Below are positions 26,175-35,242 of a DNA stretch of 64,000 bases, one piece after another. Positions within the stretch are counted from its first letter, which is position 1. Each line of letters starts with the position of its first letter. The translations under genes and the position numbers were made by a program. Location: the NCBI GenBank assembly GCA_965243165.1, contig OZ251535.1, positions 1,860,001 through 1,924,000 of the forward strand, written 5' to 3'. This DNA comes from CATQHD01 sp965243165. GTDB taxonomy: Bacteria; Actinomycetota; Acidimicrobiia; Spongiisociales; Spongiisociaceae. The notes under the pieces were generated by a model. The model searched no databases. It saw only the letters and a list, made by a program, of their open reading frames with translations, and had not been told where the DNA came from.

Positions 26175-27653
26175 TCATACCAGCCGCGCCCCCGCCACCG
26201 CGGCCAAGCCCGCCGCCGCCTTGTCCTGCGTCTCTCGGAACTCGGAGGCGGGGTCCGAGTCGGCCACCAGCCCCGCCCCGGCTTGCACCCAGGCGGCACC
26301 GTCGGCGATCACCACCGTCCGCAGGCAGATGGCGGTGTCCACGTTGCCGCTGAAATCCAGGTAGCCGGCCGCTCCGGCGTAAGGCCCCCGCGCCACCGGC
26401 TCCAGCTCGTCGATGATTTCCATGGCCCTCACCTTCGGGGCGCCCGACACGGTGCCGTGCGGGAACACCGCCCGCACCACGTCCACCGGCCCGTACCCCT
26501 CCCGCAGCCGCCCCGACACCCCCGAGACGATGTGCATGACATGGGAGTAGCGCTCCACCACCATCAGGTCGTCCACCTCCACCGTACCGAACTCGCACAC
26601 CCGGCCCAGGTCGTTGCGGGCCAGGTCGATCAGCATCAGATGCTCGGCGCGTTCCTTCGGGTCGGCCAGCATCTCCTCCTCCAAGGCCCGGTCCTCCTCC
26701 TCGTCGGCCCCCCGGCGGCGGGTGCCGGCGATGGGCCGGGAGTAGACCTTCCCGTCCCTCACCCTGGTCATCAGCTCCGGCGACGACCCCGCCACCGTCA
26801 CCTCCGGATGGCGGAGGTAGAAGAGGAACGGAGAAGGGTTGACGAGGCGGAGCGCCCGGTAGAGGCCGAACGGGTCGCCCTCGAACGGGGCGGCCAGACG
26901 CTGGCTCAGCACCACCTGGTAGGCGTCGCCGGCCCTGATGTAGTCCTTGACCTTGTTCACGGCGCGCTCGAAGGCCTCCTGCGTCATGGTGGACGTAACG
27001 GGCGGGCTGTCCGCCCCGGCGAAGTCGAGCACCCCGGCGGGCGGATACTCGAGGGCCGACCCCAGGCGGGCGGCGGCGGCCCGGAGGCGGCGCACCGCAT
27101 CCCGGTAGGCGGCGCCGAGGTCGTCCTCCAGGTCGGTGAACACGTTGCGCACCAGGGTCAGGGTCTGCCCGAACCGGTCGAAGGCGGCCAAACTCCCCGC
27201 GAACTGCCACATCATCTCCGGCAGGCCCCGGTCGTCGGCGGGGCGGCCGGGAAGGCGCTCGATGTAGCGGACCATGTCGTAGGCGAGGTAGCCCACCGCC
27301 CCCGAATGGAGGGGCGGCAGCCCGTCGAGCGGCTCGGAGGCGTAACGGGCCAGCAGATGCTCCAGCACGGCGAGGGGGTCCCCCTCCGGGAGTTCCAGCC
27401 GCGGGTCGTCGACGGAGGCCTTCCCGCCCCGGCTGGTGAGGGTGAACACCGGATCCCAGCCCAGGAACGACCACTGCGCCCACCGCTCCCCCCCTTCCAG
27501 CGACTCCAGCAAGAAGCCGGGGGCGCCGCCCACCAGCTTGCTGTAGGCGCTGACCGGGGTCTCGCGGTCGGCCAAGATGGTCATGGCCACGGGAACGACC
27601 GGAACCGTTTCGGCCAGCCGGCGGAACTCTGCGGGGCCGGGGTGCACCTCCAT
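26175..27653 (-). CDS. trpE: Anthranilate synthase component I
   Basis: 492 residues from MEVHPGPAEFRRLAETVPVV; the open frame extends upstream into ccdA and is not used. FLLESLEGGERWAQWSFLG contains the LLES tryptophan-binding element, so feedback inhibition is expected. Chorismate-binding motifs: GDAYQVVLSQRL, SRPIAGTRRRG, LIDLARNDLGRV, FPHGTVSGAPKVRAMEIIDELE and GPYAGAAGYLDFSGN. It makes anthranilate with the glutaminase TrpG, which is not in this window. Followed by ygfZ. Confidence 0.97.
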   Translation of the reverse strand: MEVHPGPAEFRRLAETVPVVPVAMTILADRETPVSAYSKLVGGAPGFLLESLEGGERWAQWSFLGWDPVFTLTSRGGKASVDDPRLELPEGDPLAVLEHLLARYASEPLDGLPPLHSGAVGYLAYDMVRYIERLPGRPADDRGLPEMMWQFAGSLAAFDRFGQTLTLVRNVFTDLEDDLGAAYRDAVRRLRAAAARLGSALEYPPAGVLDFAGADSPPVTSTMTQEAFERAVNKVKDYIRAGDAYQVVLSQRLAAPFEGDPFGLYRALRLVNPSPFLFYLRHPEVTVAGSSPELMTRVRDGKVYSRPIAGTRRRGADEEEDRALEEEMLADPKERAEHLMLIDLARNDLGRVCEFGTVEVDDLMVVERYSHVMHIVSGVSGRLREGYGPVDVVRAVFPHGTVSGAPKVRAMEIIDELEPVARGPYAGAAGYLDFSGNVDTAICLRTVVIADGAAWVQAGAGLVADSDPASEFRETQDKAAAGLAAVAGARLV

Positions 27654-27688
27654 GGCCCCCAACGATACCGGCCGCGCCGGCGGCCGAA

Positions 27689-28441
27689 TCAGATGGAGGC
27701 CAGCCATTCCAGGCCGAGGCGGATCATCAGGCTGCTGATCAGGCTCGACAGGTCGCTGATCCGCCCGGTGACGAACAACACCCCGAACCCCACCATGAGC
27801 AGCCCGGAGGCCGCGTTGATCCACTTGAGGCGGCGCTGGAGGAACCTGACGCCCGAGTAGACCTTGGTTACGCCGACCCCGGCGGCGATGAACGGAACGC
27901 CCAAACCCATCGAGAACAGGAACAGCAGCATCATCCCCCTGCCCACCGTATCCTGGGCGGCGGCCAGTTGGAGGATGGCGGCCAGCACCGGGCCGATGCA
28001 CGGAGTCCATCCGAACCCGAACGCCATCCCCATCAGGGGCGGCGCCCACCCCCCCAGGCGGGAGGGCTTGACCTCCAACCGGCGCTCCCGGTAGAGGAAC
28101 CCCAGGCGGGGCGAGCTGCTGAACGCCATCACGAGGATCAAAAGGCCGAACAGGATGATGAGCGAACCCGCAACCCTCGACACCAGGATGCGGTTGCGCA
28201 GCAGCAGGCCCGACACGGAAGTGGCCCCCGCCCCCAGCGCCACGAACACCAGGGTGAACCCCGCCACGAACAGCGCCGTCACCCGCACCATCCGCAGGAC
28301 GGACGCCTTCCCCGCCTGCAGCTCGGCGGTGGAGTAGCCGGACATGAGCGCCAGGTATCCGGGAAGCAGCGGAAGCACGCACGGCGAGGCGAACGACAGC
28401 GCCCCGAACACGAACGCGCTCAACGCGCCGGCGGGGTCCAC
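27689..28441 (-). CDS. ccdA: Cytochrome c biogenesis protein CcdA (DsbD-type membrane domain)
   Basis: About 250 residues from the GTG at 28441 (preceded by GGACGGAGAG). Six hydrophobic segments; the paired redox cysteines lie in FASPCVLPLLPGYLALMSG and GFGWTPCIGPVLAAIL. CcdA carries electrons from cytoplasmic thioredoxin across the membrane to keep apocytochrome c cysteines or other exported thiols reduced. No resB/ccsA genes are adjacent, but a c-type cytochrome gene occurs at 43928. It lies 35 bp upstream of trpE on the same strand. Confidence 0.92.
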   Translation of the reverse strand: MDPAGALSAFVFGALSFASPCVLPLLPGYLALMSGYSTAELQAGKASVLRMVRVTALFVAGFTLVFVALGAGATSVSGLLLRNRILVSRVAGSLIILFGLLILVMAFSSSPRLGFLYRERRLEVKPSRLGGWAPPLMGMAFGFGWTPCIGPVLAAILQLAAAQDTVGRGMMLLFLFSMGLGVPFIAAGVGVTKVYSGVRFLQRRLKWINAASGLLMVGFGVLFVTGRISDLSSLISSLMIRLGLEWLASI

Positions 28442-28617
28442 GCCTCTCCGTCCTCTGCGGGCGTCTTCATCCTCCTGATGATGGCACGGCCGCAGGTAAC
28501 CTGAGCCGATGCCCCGCCGCCCCGCCCCTGCGGACCCTATCCGGCCGGCCCGGCCCGCCGCCGCCCGGCTGTCCGCGGTCATGACCGGGGCCGCCGCCCG
28601 GCCATGACCGCCGCCCC

Positions 28618-29850
28618 ATGATCCGCCGCCTGGTGAGGGCGTTCGGCCCCGCCTCCAGTTACCAGCCCGAGGACCGCCGCCTGCTGGGGCTGATGTACCT
28701 GGCCGGCCTCTTCCAGGGGTACGCCCAGACCCAGGCCGTCAACACCCTCCCCTTCGTGCGGATCGAGTTCGGGCTGACCGAAGCCGATATGAGCCGCCTG
28801 TTCATGATCGCCCGGATCGGCGCCCTGGCGGCGGTGGCGTGCGCGGCGGTCGGCGACCGCTGGGGGCGGCGCGGCCCTTTCCTGTTCGCCTATGCGGCGC
28901 TGCTGTCGGCCACCGGGGCCACCGCCCTGTCCTTCTCCCCCTCCCTGTACGCCGCCCTGCAGATGTTCGCCCGGCTGGGGGCGGCGGGGGCGGCGATGCT
29001 GGCCACCGTGCTCCTGGCCGAGCAGGTCCGTTGGAACAACCGGGCCTGGGCGATCGGCTTCTACACCACCGCGGTCGGCCTCGGATCGGGGGCCGCCCTG
29101 CTCGCCCTGCCGGTTGCGCAGCTGAACGCCGGCGGGTGGCGGTGGCTGTTCGGGGCGGCGCTGCTCGGCCTGCCCGTCCACCTGCTGCTGTGGTCGAAGC
29201 TCCCGGAGAGCGGCCTGTTCCACTACACGGGGGCGCGCATCAGCGCGGCGCTGCCCCTGGTGGGCGGGTACGCGGGCCGGTTCTGGCTGACGGCCCTCTA
29301 CAGCCTGTCGATCAGCGCCTTCTCGGCGGTGGCCGTTACCTTCTCACTCGAGCGGCTGATCAACGACCTCGGCTTTTCCAGCGCCGAAGCGGCCCGGATC
29401 ATGCTGGCCGGAGGCACCGCCGGGGGGGCCGGATTCTTCCTCGGAGGGCGGATGGCCGACACCCTGGGGCGCAAGCCGGCCATCATCCTGTCGCTCCTGG
29501 CGGGCCTGGCGGGCGGGGTGGCCTTCTACTGGCTGTCCAGCCCCGGCCTCCTGCTGGCCGCCGCCTTCCTGTCGGCCTTCGGCAGCTCGGCGGCCTTCCC
29601 CGTGAGCGCCGCCCAGCGCACCGAGCTGTTCCCCACCGAGATACGCGCCGCCGCCTCCCAGTGGCTGCATGCGGTTGCGGTGCTGGGGTCGATCCTGGGC
29701 CTCTACGCGGCGGGGGCCGTCGTCGACCTCTGGGGCCTTCCGCTGACGGTGACCGCCCTCGGATCGGGCGTGCTGCTGGCCGTCCTCGTCCAGGCGGCCA
29801 TCCCCGAGACGCTGGGGAACGAGATGGGTCAGGTAACGATCCGGATGTAG
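28618..29850 (+). CDS. MFS transporter
   Basis: 410 residues with about 12 hydrophobic segments. The cytoplasmic loop motif appears as GDRWGRRGPFLFAYAAL between helices 2 and 3, and again as GGRMADTLGRKPAIILS in the second half. TELFPTEIRAAASQWLHAVAV is typical of sugar/metabolite or drug MFS proteins. The substrate is unknown. It is convergent with the MATE gene and overlaps its 3' end by 22 bp. Confidence 0.85.
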   Translation: MIRRLVRAFGPASSYQPEDRRLLGLMYLAGLFQGYAQTQAVNTLPFVRIEFGLTEADMSRLFMIARIGALAAVACAAVGDRWGRRGPFLFAYAALLSATGATALSFSPSLYAALQMFARLGAAGAAMLATVLLAEQVRWNNRAWAIGFYTTAVGLGSGAALLALPVAQLNAGGWRWLFGAALLGLPVHLLLWSKLPESGLFHYTGARISAALPLVGGYAGRFWLTALYSLSISAFSAVAVTFSLERLINDLGFSSAEAARIMLAGGTAGGAGFFLGGRMADTLGRKPAIILSLLAGLAGGVAFYWLSSPGLLLAAAFLSAFGSSAAFPVSAAQRTELFPTEIRAAASQWLHAVAVLGSILGLYAAGAVVDLWGLPLTVTALGSGVLLAVLVQAAIPETLGNEMGQVTIRM

Positions 29851-31118
29851 CGCAGGGCGAGCGGAACCAGGCGCGCCGCCATCAGCGCCGCCAGCGCCCA
29901 CCAGATGCCCGTCAGGGACCCGGCCAGGGCGATGAGCGTGCAGGTGAGGGCGGCCGCGCCGGCCATGGCGGCCGCCATGAAGGTGAATTCCGTGGCGCCG
30001 ATCATGATCCCGTCGAACACGAACACCACGCTGTTGAGCGGCTGGGTGGCCGCCACGAAGGGCATGAGAGCGGTTGCGGCGGCGATGACGGACGGGTCGT
30101 TCGTGAACCACCCCGGCAGCTCGCCCCGCAGCAGCCAGAAAACCGCCGCCAGCATCATCCCCCACACGAAGCCCCACCAGAGCATCCGGTTGGCGAGGCG
30201 CCGGGCCTGCCGGCGGTCGGTCACCAGCCGCGAAGCCACCAGGTTCTGGGCGGCGACGGCGATCGAGTCGATCACCAGCGACAGGAACAGCAGCACCTGC
30301 ACCGCCACTTGGTGGGCGGCCACCTCGGTCACCCCCAGCCGGGCGGCCGCGCCCGCCGCGGCGGTGAAGGTGGCGACCAGCAGCAGCGTCCTCACGAACA
30401 GGGCCGAGCCGGCGCCCACCAGCTCGGCCATGTGCCTCCACCGGGGCGCCTTCCACCGCGGCGCCAGGCCGGTGTGGCCGGTGAGCAGCAGATACAGGAA
30501 CACGGCCGCCCCGGCGGTCTGCGCGGCCACAGAGGCAATGCCGGCGCCCGCCAGCCCCCAGCCGAGTCCGAAGATCAACACCGGGTCGAGCACCAGGTTG
30601 ACGAGGCTCAGGCCGAAGGCGATGTACATGGGGGTGCGGGTGTCCCCCACCCCCCGGTACACGGCGTGGCCGGCGGTGATCACCAGCAGCGCCGGAAGCC
30701 CCAGGGCGCGGATGCGGAGATAGTCCACCGACGCGTCCGCCACCTCCGGCGCCGCCCCCATCAGCTCCACCAGCAGCGGAGCGGCCGCCTCCACCACCGG
30801 CAAGCCGGCGGCGGCCGCCGCGGCGGACAGCAGCAGGCACTGCCCCACCAGGACGGACGCCTTCTCCCGGTCGCCCGCGCCGACTGCCCGAGCGATCAGG
30901 GGGGTGCCGGCGTTGGCGATGGCGATGAACACGAAGAAAGCCAGCTGCAGCAGCGCCGTGACCACCCCGAGCGCCGCCAGGGGTTCCTCGCCCAGCCGGC
31001 CTACGAAGGCGGTGTCCACCAACGCCACCAGCGGCTCGGCGGCCAGCGCCCCCAGGGCGGGGACGGCCAACCGGAAGATGTGCCGGTCCTCTTGGGTGAT
31101 GCTGAACAGTCGTCTCAT
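29829..31118 (-). CDS. MATE-family efflux transporter (DinF-like)
   Basis: 429 residues from MRRLFSITQEDRHIF; the longer frame upstream runs into repeat R2 and is rejected. Twelve hydrophobic segments in two halves. VPALGALAAEPLVALVDTAFVGRLGEEPLAALG is the first-helix signature of DinF/NorM-type Na+ or H+ antiporters, and GVGDTRTPMYIAFGLSLVNLVLDP lies in the first half. Probably exports cationic or toxic compounds; substrate unknown. Confidence 0.9.
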   Translation of the reverse strand: MRRLFSITQEDRHIFRLAVPALGALAAEPLVALVDTAFVGRLGEEPLAALGVVTALLQLAFFVFIAIANAGTPLIARAVGAGDREKASVLVGQCLLLSAAAAAAGLPVVEAAAPLLVELMGAAPEVADASVDYLRIRALGLPALLVITAGHAVYRGVGDTRTPMYIAFGLSLVNLVLDPVLIFGLGWGLAGAGIASVAAQTAGAAVFLYLLLTGHTGLAPRWKAPRWRHMAELVGAGSALFVRTLLLVATFTAAAGAAARLGVTEVAAHQVAVQVLLFLSLVIDSIAVAAQNLVASRLVTDRRQARRLANRMLWWGFVWGMMLAAVFWLLRGELPGWFTNDPSVIAAATALMPFVAATQPLNSVVFVFDGIMIGATEFTFMAAAMAGAAALTCTLIALAGSLTGIWWALAALMAARLVPLALRYIRIVT

Positions 31119-31193
31119 TCGGCTCTCGGGATCTCCGCTCGGAGCGGGAAGGGGCGGCGGCTTGCGGCGGCGGGTAAGGATATTCCCGGTTCG

Positions 31194-31220
31194 CCCCGCC
31201 GCGGGCGCGCCGCGGCGGGG
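31194..31220. other. Perfect 10-bp hairpin upstream of repeat R2
   Basis: CCCCGCCGCG (31194-31203) and CGCGGCGGGG (31211-31220) are perfect inverted repeats around a 7-nt loop, in the divergent gap between the MATE gene and nth, just before copy R2. There is no T-run, so a simple intrinsic terminator is unlikely. Confidence 0.5.
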
Positions 31221-31227
31221 CCTTCCA

Positions 31228-31520
31228 AGTTCGCGAATGTTCTCCGAACAACCCCCTAGACGAACGCTCCGAATTTTGGTATACCTATTGGGCTGAAGCA
31301 CAAACACCGCCGCGAGCTTCCGGAGAGGGCGGCGGTCAGAGACGGATCCCGTTCGTTCCAGCCCTTCCGGGCCGGGGGCGGCCTCGTGCGGCCCGGCGGA
31401 TTTTCGTTCAAGGAGGCGGCGGCGGGGGCAGGGCCCGGCGGAGCCGGGACCGGGGCGGTGGATTTTCGCGCTCTTGGGGGGTTTACCAGGTGTTATAGGC
31501 GGTTCGGGATTGGAATTTCG
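31228..31520 (+). repeat. Dispersed structured repeat, copy R2
   Basis: The core is 31272-31470. It carries GGTATACC, the ACCGCCGC/GCGGCGGT hairpin (15-nt loop), the AAGGAGG tract and the ending GATTTTCGCG. In the last third this copy has an extra GGAGCCGGGACCGGGG segment, shared with R5 (as CCCCGGCTTCGCC in reverse) but absent from R1, R3 and R4, defining two subfamilies. It lies upstream of both flanking genes (MATE and nth). Confidence 0.85.
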
Positions 31521-31531
31521 CGGGCTTGGGC

Positions 31532-31635
31532 TTCACAGCCGGCGCTTCCCGAATATCGCTGCGGGGCTGGAGCCGGAGTTGGACCGGACCGATGACGGCA
31601 ACCTTTTCACAGCCGGGCGCCTGCCGAATATCCGC
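31532..31635 (+). repeat. Imperfect ~28-bp direct repeat upstream of nth
   Basis: TTCACAGCCGGCGCTTCCCG at 31532, running on through GAATATCGC, recurs at 31606-31635 as TTCACAGCCGGGCGCCTGCCG, running on through AATATCCGC; the two are 74 bp apart. Both lie between repeat R2 and the nth start at 31680. A duplicated regulator site or a small duplication are both possible. Confidence 0.45.
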
Positions 31636-31679
31636 CGGAGGGTTTCCGGCGGCGGGGCGGGCATCTAACCTCGCCCCGT

Positions 31680-32378
31680 ATGGCGGCCGGCGAGAGACGA
31701 GCAGACGGCGCCGCGCCCTCCCCCAAGGAGCGGGGGTACGCCCGGCGCATCCTGAACCGTTTGGCGGTCCGCTATCCGGAGATATCCACCGCCCTCCGCT
31801 ACGCCAACCCGTTCGAGCTGCTGGTGTGCACGGTGATCTCCGCCCAGACCACCGACGAGAACGTAAACCGCGCCGCGCCGGAACTGTTCGCCCGCTGGCC
31901 CGCCGCCGGAGACCTGGCCGCCGCCGACCCCGAAGAAGTGGAGCAGGTGATCTTCTCCACCGGCTTCTACCGCCAGAAGACCCGCTCGATCATCGCCCTG
32001 GCCCAAGACTTGGTGGAGCGCTACGGCGGGGAGGTGCCCGAACGCATGGACGATCTCGTGACCCTGAAGGGGGTGGGCCGCAAGACCGCCTCGGTGGTGT
32101 TGGCGGAAGCCTTCGGCCGGCCGGCCATCGCGGTCGACACCCACGTACGCCGGATCACCAACCGGCTGGAGCTGACCAGGGAGGGCGACCCGGCCCGGAT
32201 CGAGCAGGACCTCAAGGCGCTGTTCCCGAAACACGAATGGCGGCAGCTGTCGATGCGTATCATCCAGTTCGGGCGGGACGTGTGCGGGGCCCGCCGCCCC
32301 CGATGCTGGGAGTGCGAGCTCTGCGGCCTCTGCCCCTATTACCCCAAGACCCCCGCTCCGGAGGACGCCCTCTCATGA
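31680..32378 (+). CDS. nth: Endonuclease III
   Basis: A 232-residue bifunctional DNA glycosylase/AP lyase for oxidised pyrimidines. The helix-hairpin-helix LKGVGRKTASVVL carries the catalytic Lys, and the catalytic Asp follows in AVDTHVRRITNRL. The [4Fe-4S] cysteines are spaced C-x6-C-x2-C-x5-C (CGARRPRCWECELCGLC). About 20 extra N-terminal residues precede the core. Followed 22 bp later by the xanthine phosphoribosyltransferase gene. Confidence 0.97.
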   Translation: MAAGERRADGAAPSPKERGYARRILNRLAVRYPEISTALRYANPFELLVCTVISAQTTDENVNRAAPELFARWPAAGDLAAADPEEVEQVIFSTGFYRQKTRSIIALAQDLVERYGGEVPERMDDLVTLKGVGRKTASVVLAEAFGRPAIAVDTHVRRITNRLELTREGDPARIEQDLKALFPKHEWRQLSMRIIQFGRDVCGARRPRCWECELCGLCPYYPKTPAPEDALS

Positions 32379-32400
32379 CCCCAACCGCCGGCGCCGAGCA

Positions 32401-32988
32401 ATGACGACCCCTGGATCGGCCGAAACTCTGGACCTGGAGCGCTTCCTGGCCGAGCGGGCCGGGGTCTCAGGCGACATCGTGAACGTGGACACCTTCATCA
32501 ACCACCGGGTGGACCTGGAGGTGATGGCCGAGATCGCCGGGCGCACGGCCGAGATCGCCGCCCCCCTGCGCCCGGACGTGATCGTCACCGCCGAGGCGAG
32601 CGGCATCCCCCCCGCCCTGATGACCGCCGCGAAACTGGGGCTGCCGGTGGTCTACGCCAAGAAGTACGTGCTGGCAGGCCCCCGGCAGGCGGTCAGCCGG
32701 GAGGTGTCTTCCGCCACCAAGGGGTTCGAGTACACCATCGAGATACGGAGGCGGGTGCTCGAGCCGGGCCTGCGGGCGCTGGTGGTTGACGACTTCTTGG
32801 CGCAGGGGCGCACAGCGGCGGCGCTGGGCGAGATCATCGAAGAGCTGGGGTGCGTGATGCTGGGGGCGGTGTTCGCGGTGGAGAAAGCCTGGACGGGCGG
32901 GCGGACCCGGCTCGAGGAGCGGGGGTGGCCGGTGTGGTCGGTGATCAACATCGCCTCGGTCGAGGGCGGGGTCATCCGGTTTGGCTGA
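32401..32988 (+). CDS. xpt: Xanthine phosphoribosyltransferase
   Basis: 195 residues of type I PRTase fold. DIVNVDTFINHRVDLEVMAEI, TAEASGIPPALMTAAKLGLPVVYAKK and the PRPP loop ALVVDDFLAQGRTA match Bacillus-type Xpt, including the hood region GAVFAVEKAWTGGRTRLEERG. It salvages xanthine to XMP, which fits the xanthine-dehydrogenase cluster elsewhere in the window. Its stop overlaps by 8 bp the TTG start of the broken thioesterase gene. No purine riboswitch is recognised upstream. Confidence 0.9.
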   Translation: MTTPGSAETLDLERFLAERAGVSGDIVNVDTFINHRVDLEVMAEIAGRTAEIAAPLRPDVIVTAEASGIPPALMTAAKLGLPVVYAKKYVLAGPRQAVSREVSSATKGFEYTIEIRRRVLEPGLRALVVDDFLAQGRTAAALGEIIEELGCVMLGAVFAVEKAWTGGRTRLEERGWPVWSVINIASVEGGVIRFG

Positions 32989-33481
32989 AGAAACCCTGTC
33001 GATCGCCGAGACCGCCGACCGGCTGCGGGAGCACACCGGCAACGGATGCTTCGCCTGCGGTCTGGCCAACCCGATCGGCCTGCATGTAGACGGATTCACC
33101 CGGCGGGGCGGCGACATCGCGGCCCGGTTCAACGCCCGGCCCGACTACCAGGGCACCATCGGAACCCTGCACGGGGGCGTATCGGCCGCCGCCCTGGACG
33201 AGATACTGGTGTGGGCGGGAATCATCTAGGAGGGGGTGCTGACGGTTACCGCCAAGCTGGAGCTGCGCTACCGCCGGCCGGTGACCGGCCTGGGGGGCGT
33301 CATCGAGCTGCAGGGCCGGGTGGACGAACGCCGCGGCAGACGGCTGTCCATCAGCGGCGAGCTGCTGGAGGACGGCGCGGCGGCCGTGTCCGCCTCCGGC
33401 CTCTACCTGGTGAGCCATACTGTCGAGGAGCTGGCCCCTCCCGGCGTCCCGCCCCGGCCGTCCGGGGAACATCACAGCTAG
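32981..33481 (+). pseudogene. Hotdog-fold (PaaI-type) thioesterase with internal TAG
   Basis: The N-terminal half, from TTG at 32981, reads CFACGLANPIGLHVDGF and TIGTLHGGVSAAALDEILVWAGII, then TAG (33227-33229). The same frame continues with LTVTAKLELRYRRPVTG and ends SHTVEELAPPG. Joined, they give one ordinary hotdog acyl-CoA thioesterase. The amber codon replaces residues normally between helix and strand. A GTG at 33236 sits directly after TAGGAGGGG, so the second half might be translated separately. Alternatives are true decay, sequencing error, or re-initiation. The substrate is unknown. Confidence 0.75.
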
Positions 33482-33905
33482 CTAGACGGGCAGCTCCAAG
33501 GTTGCCCAAACAAGAACCCCGTGCAATCACGGCTCGAAGTCCGATTCCAACCAAAGACCCTCGAGTCCGCGAAAATCGGCCCCCGCCGCCGGCAAACCCG
33601 GGCCCATCCCCCGCCGCCGCCTCCTTGAACGAAAATCCGCCGGGCCGCACGAGGCCGCCCCCGGCCCGACGGGGCCGGACCGAACGGGATCCGTCTCTGA
33701 CCGCCGCCCTCTCCGGAAGCTCGCGGCGGTGTTTGTGCTTCAGCCCGATAGGTATACCAAATTTCGGGGCTTCCGGCAAGGGGTACGTATGTTCGGAGAA
33801 CTTTCGCAGGCTCGAACCGCTTCGCTGCTCCGGCCTTGCGGAGAAGAGCCTGCTCATGCGGCTCGAACAGGGCGATGTGCACACACCGCCTTCCCCCAAC
33901 AGGGG
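33482..33905 (-). repeat. Dispersed structured repeat, copy R3
   Basis: Minus-strand copy; core 33569-33764. Its downstream part matches R4 in detail (GCACGGGGTTCTTG and CCTTGGAGCTG...GTCT on the element strand), and its upstream part matches R4 at GTTCGAGCCGCAT. R3 and R4 therefore show the full-length element, while R3 lacks an internal ~150-bp segment. It lies between the thioesterase 3' end and the 3' end of the opposing small membrane gene. Confidence 0.85.
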
Positions 33906-33925
33906 CAACCTCCCCGAATACCGCA

Positions 33926-34264
33926 TCAGACCTCTGACCGGTCCCCGGCGGCGGGGTCTTGCAGATCGGAGTAGTCATCGTAGTAGGCGGCCGCCGCATC
34001 CCACCTGCGGCGTTTTTCCAGCCGGGCGATGAGGCGGGACACCAGCCGCACCCCCACCGTGACCAGGAACAGGCCGGCCAAGACCCGCAGGGCCAGCGCC
34101 GGCCCCGCCGCGAACCCGGTGTCGCACCCGGCCAGCCCCCCTTCGCAGAGCCCGTATCCGGTGTCTCCGGTCAGCAGATCGATCAGCACGGCGGGCGGCG
34201 CCGCCGCCAAGGCCAAGGCGGCCAGGAGCAGCAACCCGCGCAGGACCTTGAGGAACACGAGCAC
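33926..34264 (-). CDS. Small membrane protein, unknown
   Basis: 112 residues from GTG. Two hydrophobic helices (VLRGLLLLAALALAAAPPAV and GPALALRVLAGLFLVTVGV) flank a loop with two Cys (GYGLCEGGLAGCDTGF), which may form a disulfide. The C-terminus is basic, then acidic (RLEKRRRWDAAAAYYDDY). No family is recognised. It is 49 bp downstream of the PhyH gene on the same strand. Confidence 0.6.
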   Translation of the reverse strand: MLVFLKVLRGLLLLAALALAAAPPAVLIDLLTGDTGYGLCEGGLAGCDTGFAAGPALALRVLAGLFLVTVGVRLVSRLIARLEKRRRWDAAAAYYDDYSDLQDPAAGDRSEV

Positions 34265-34313
34265 CCCGCCAGCTTAGGCCGGGGCCGCCGCCCCCCAAGG
34301 CCGCCCCGGTTTC

Positions 34314-35201
34314 CTACATCCGGCTTTGCTTGTCCTGGGAGGCGAAGATCGACTCGTAGCCCTTCGACCAGTCGGGGGGCACGAGGCAGGGCCGGGGGTC
34401 GTGGTGCGCCCAGCGGGCGGGGCGCCCCCTGACCACCTTGCCCGCGTTCTCGGTGGGCTGCGGATGGGCCGTGTAGGGGAAGGCGTCCGCCGAGGCGTAG
34501 CCGTTGAGCAGAAGCGGCCTGCCGCCGGCCTTCCCGGTGGACGGCGACCCGTGCACCGTCCGGCAGTTGTGCACGGTGATCGACCCGGCGGGGCCGGTCA
34601 GGTATTCGACCCCGTCCGCGTCCAGCCCGGCGGAGTCCTCGGAGGACAGGCACCCCACCCAGTTGCCCTCCCCGTCGTACTGGTCGTACAAAGGCCCGTC
34701 GTGGCTGCCCGGCAGCACCATCAGCGGCCCGTCCTCCATGCCCGTATCCGCCAGGTAGGCGCCGATGGTCAGAGGGCTGTAGTTGGTGTGCGGATAGAAC
34801 TGGATGTCCTGATGCCACTTGACCTCGTCCGACCCGGTGTCCCACTTGAAGTTGAGCTTGGAATGGTGGAACACCACGTCCGGGCCGACCAGATCGGCGG
34901 CTACGTCGGCGATGACGCCGGTGGCGAACTCCCAGTAGACCGGATGCTGGCGGTCGGGCGTCTTGAGGCGGCGGATCTTGGGCGAGTCCGGGCCGTGGCC
35001 CTCGGCCACGTCGTAGTCTTCGTCGGAGCCGCCCACCCCCCGGCTCTTCTCGATGAACTCGGCGGTTACCGCCCGCAGCCGCTCCAGCCACTCGTCGGAT
35101 ATCAAAGACTCCACAGACGCGTAGCCCCGCTCGAAATAGGACTCCCGCTGTTCCTGGGTGAGCACCCGGGGCGGGCGGGAGAGTATCTGTTCCGGCGTCA
35201 T
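34314..35201 (-). CDS. Phytanoyl-CoA dioxygenase (PhyH) family Fe(II)/2-oxoglutarate oxygenase
   Basis: 295 residues from MTPEQILSRPPRV. The double-stranded beta-helix metal site is visible as H-x-D in VKWHQDIQFYPHTNYSPLT and a distal His in TVHNCRTVHGSP. FHHSKLNFKWDTGSDEV and GPLMVLPGSHDGPLYDQY are typical of PhyH enzymes. These hydroxylate small molecules with O2 and 2-oxoglutarate; the substrate is unknown. No ectoine genes are nearby. It lies downstream of thyA on the same strand. Confidence 0.88.
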   Translation of the reverse strand: MTPEQILSRPPRVLTQEQRESYFERGYASVESLISDEWLERLRAVTAEFIEKSRGVGGSDEDYDVAEGHGPDSPKIRRLKTPDRQHPVYWEFATGVIADVAADLVGPDVVFHHSKLNFKWDTGSDEVKWHQDIQFYPHTNYSPLTIGAYLADTGMEDGPLMVLPGSHDGPLYDQYDGEGNWVGCLSSEDSAGLDADGVEYLTGPAGSITVHNCRTVHGSPSTGKAGGRPLLLNGYASADAFPYTAHPQPTENAGKVVRGRPARWAHHDPRPCLVPPDWSKGYESIFASQDKQSRM

Positions 35202-35242
35202 TATCGGCCTCCCTGGCTTAGGCGGGCGGGGACTGCGGGGGA

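Noticed and set aside
33227..33229. Selenocysteine or pyrrolysine at the thioesterase stop
   Set aside because: Selenocysteine uses UGA, not UAG, and pyrrolysine is not expected in this enzyme family or lineage.
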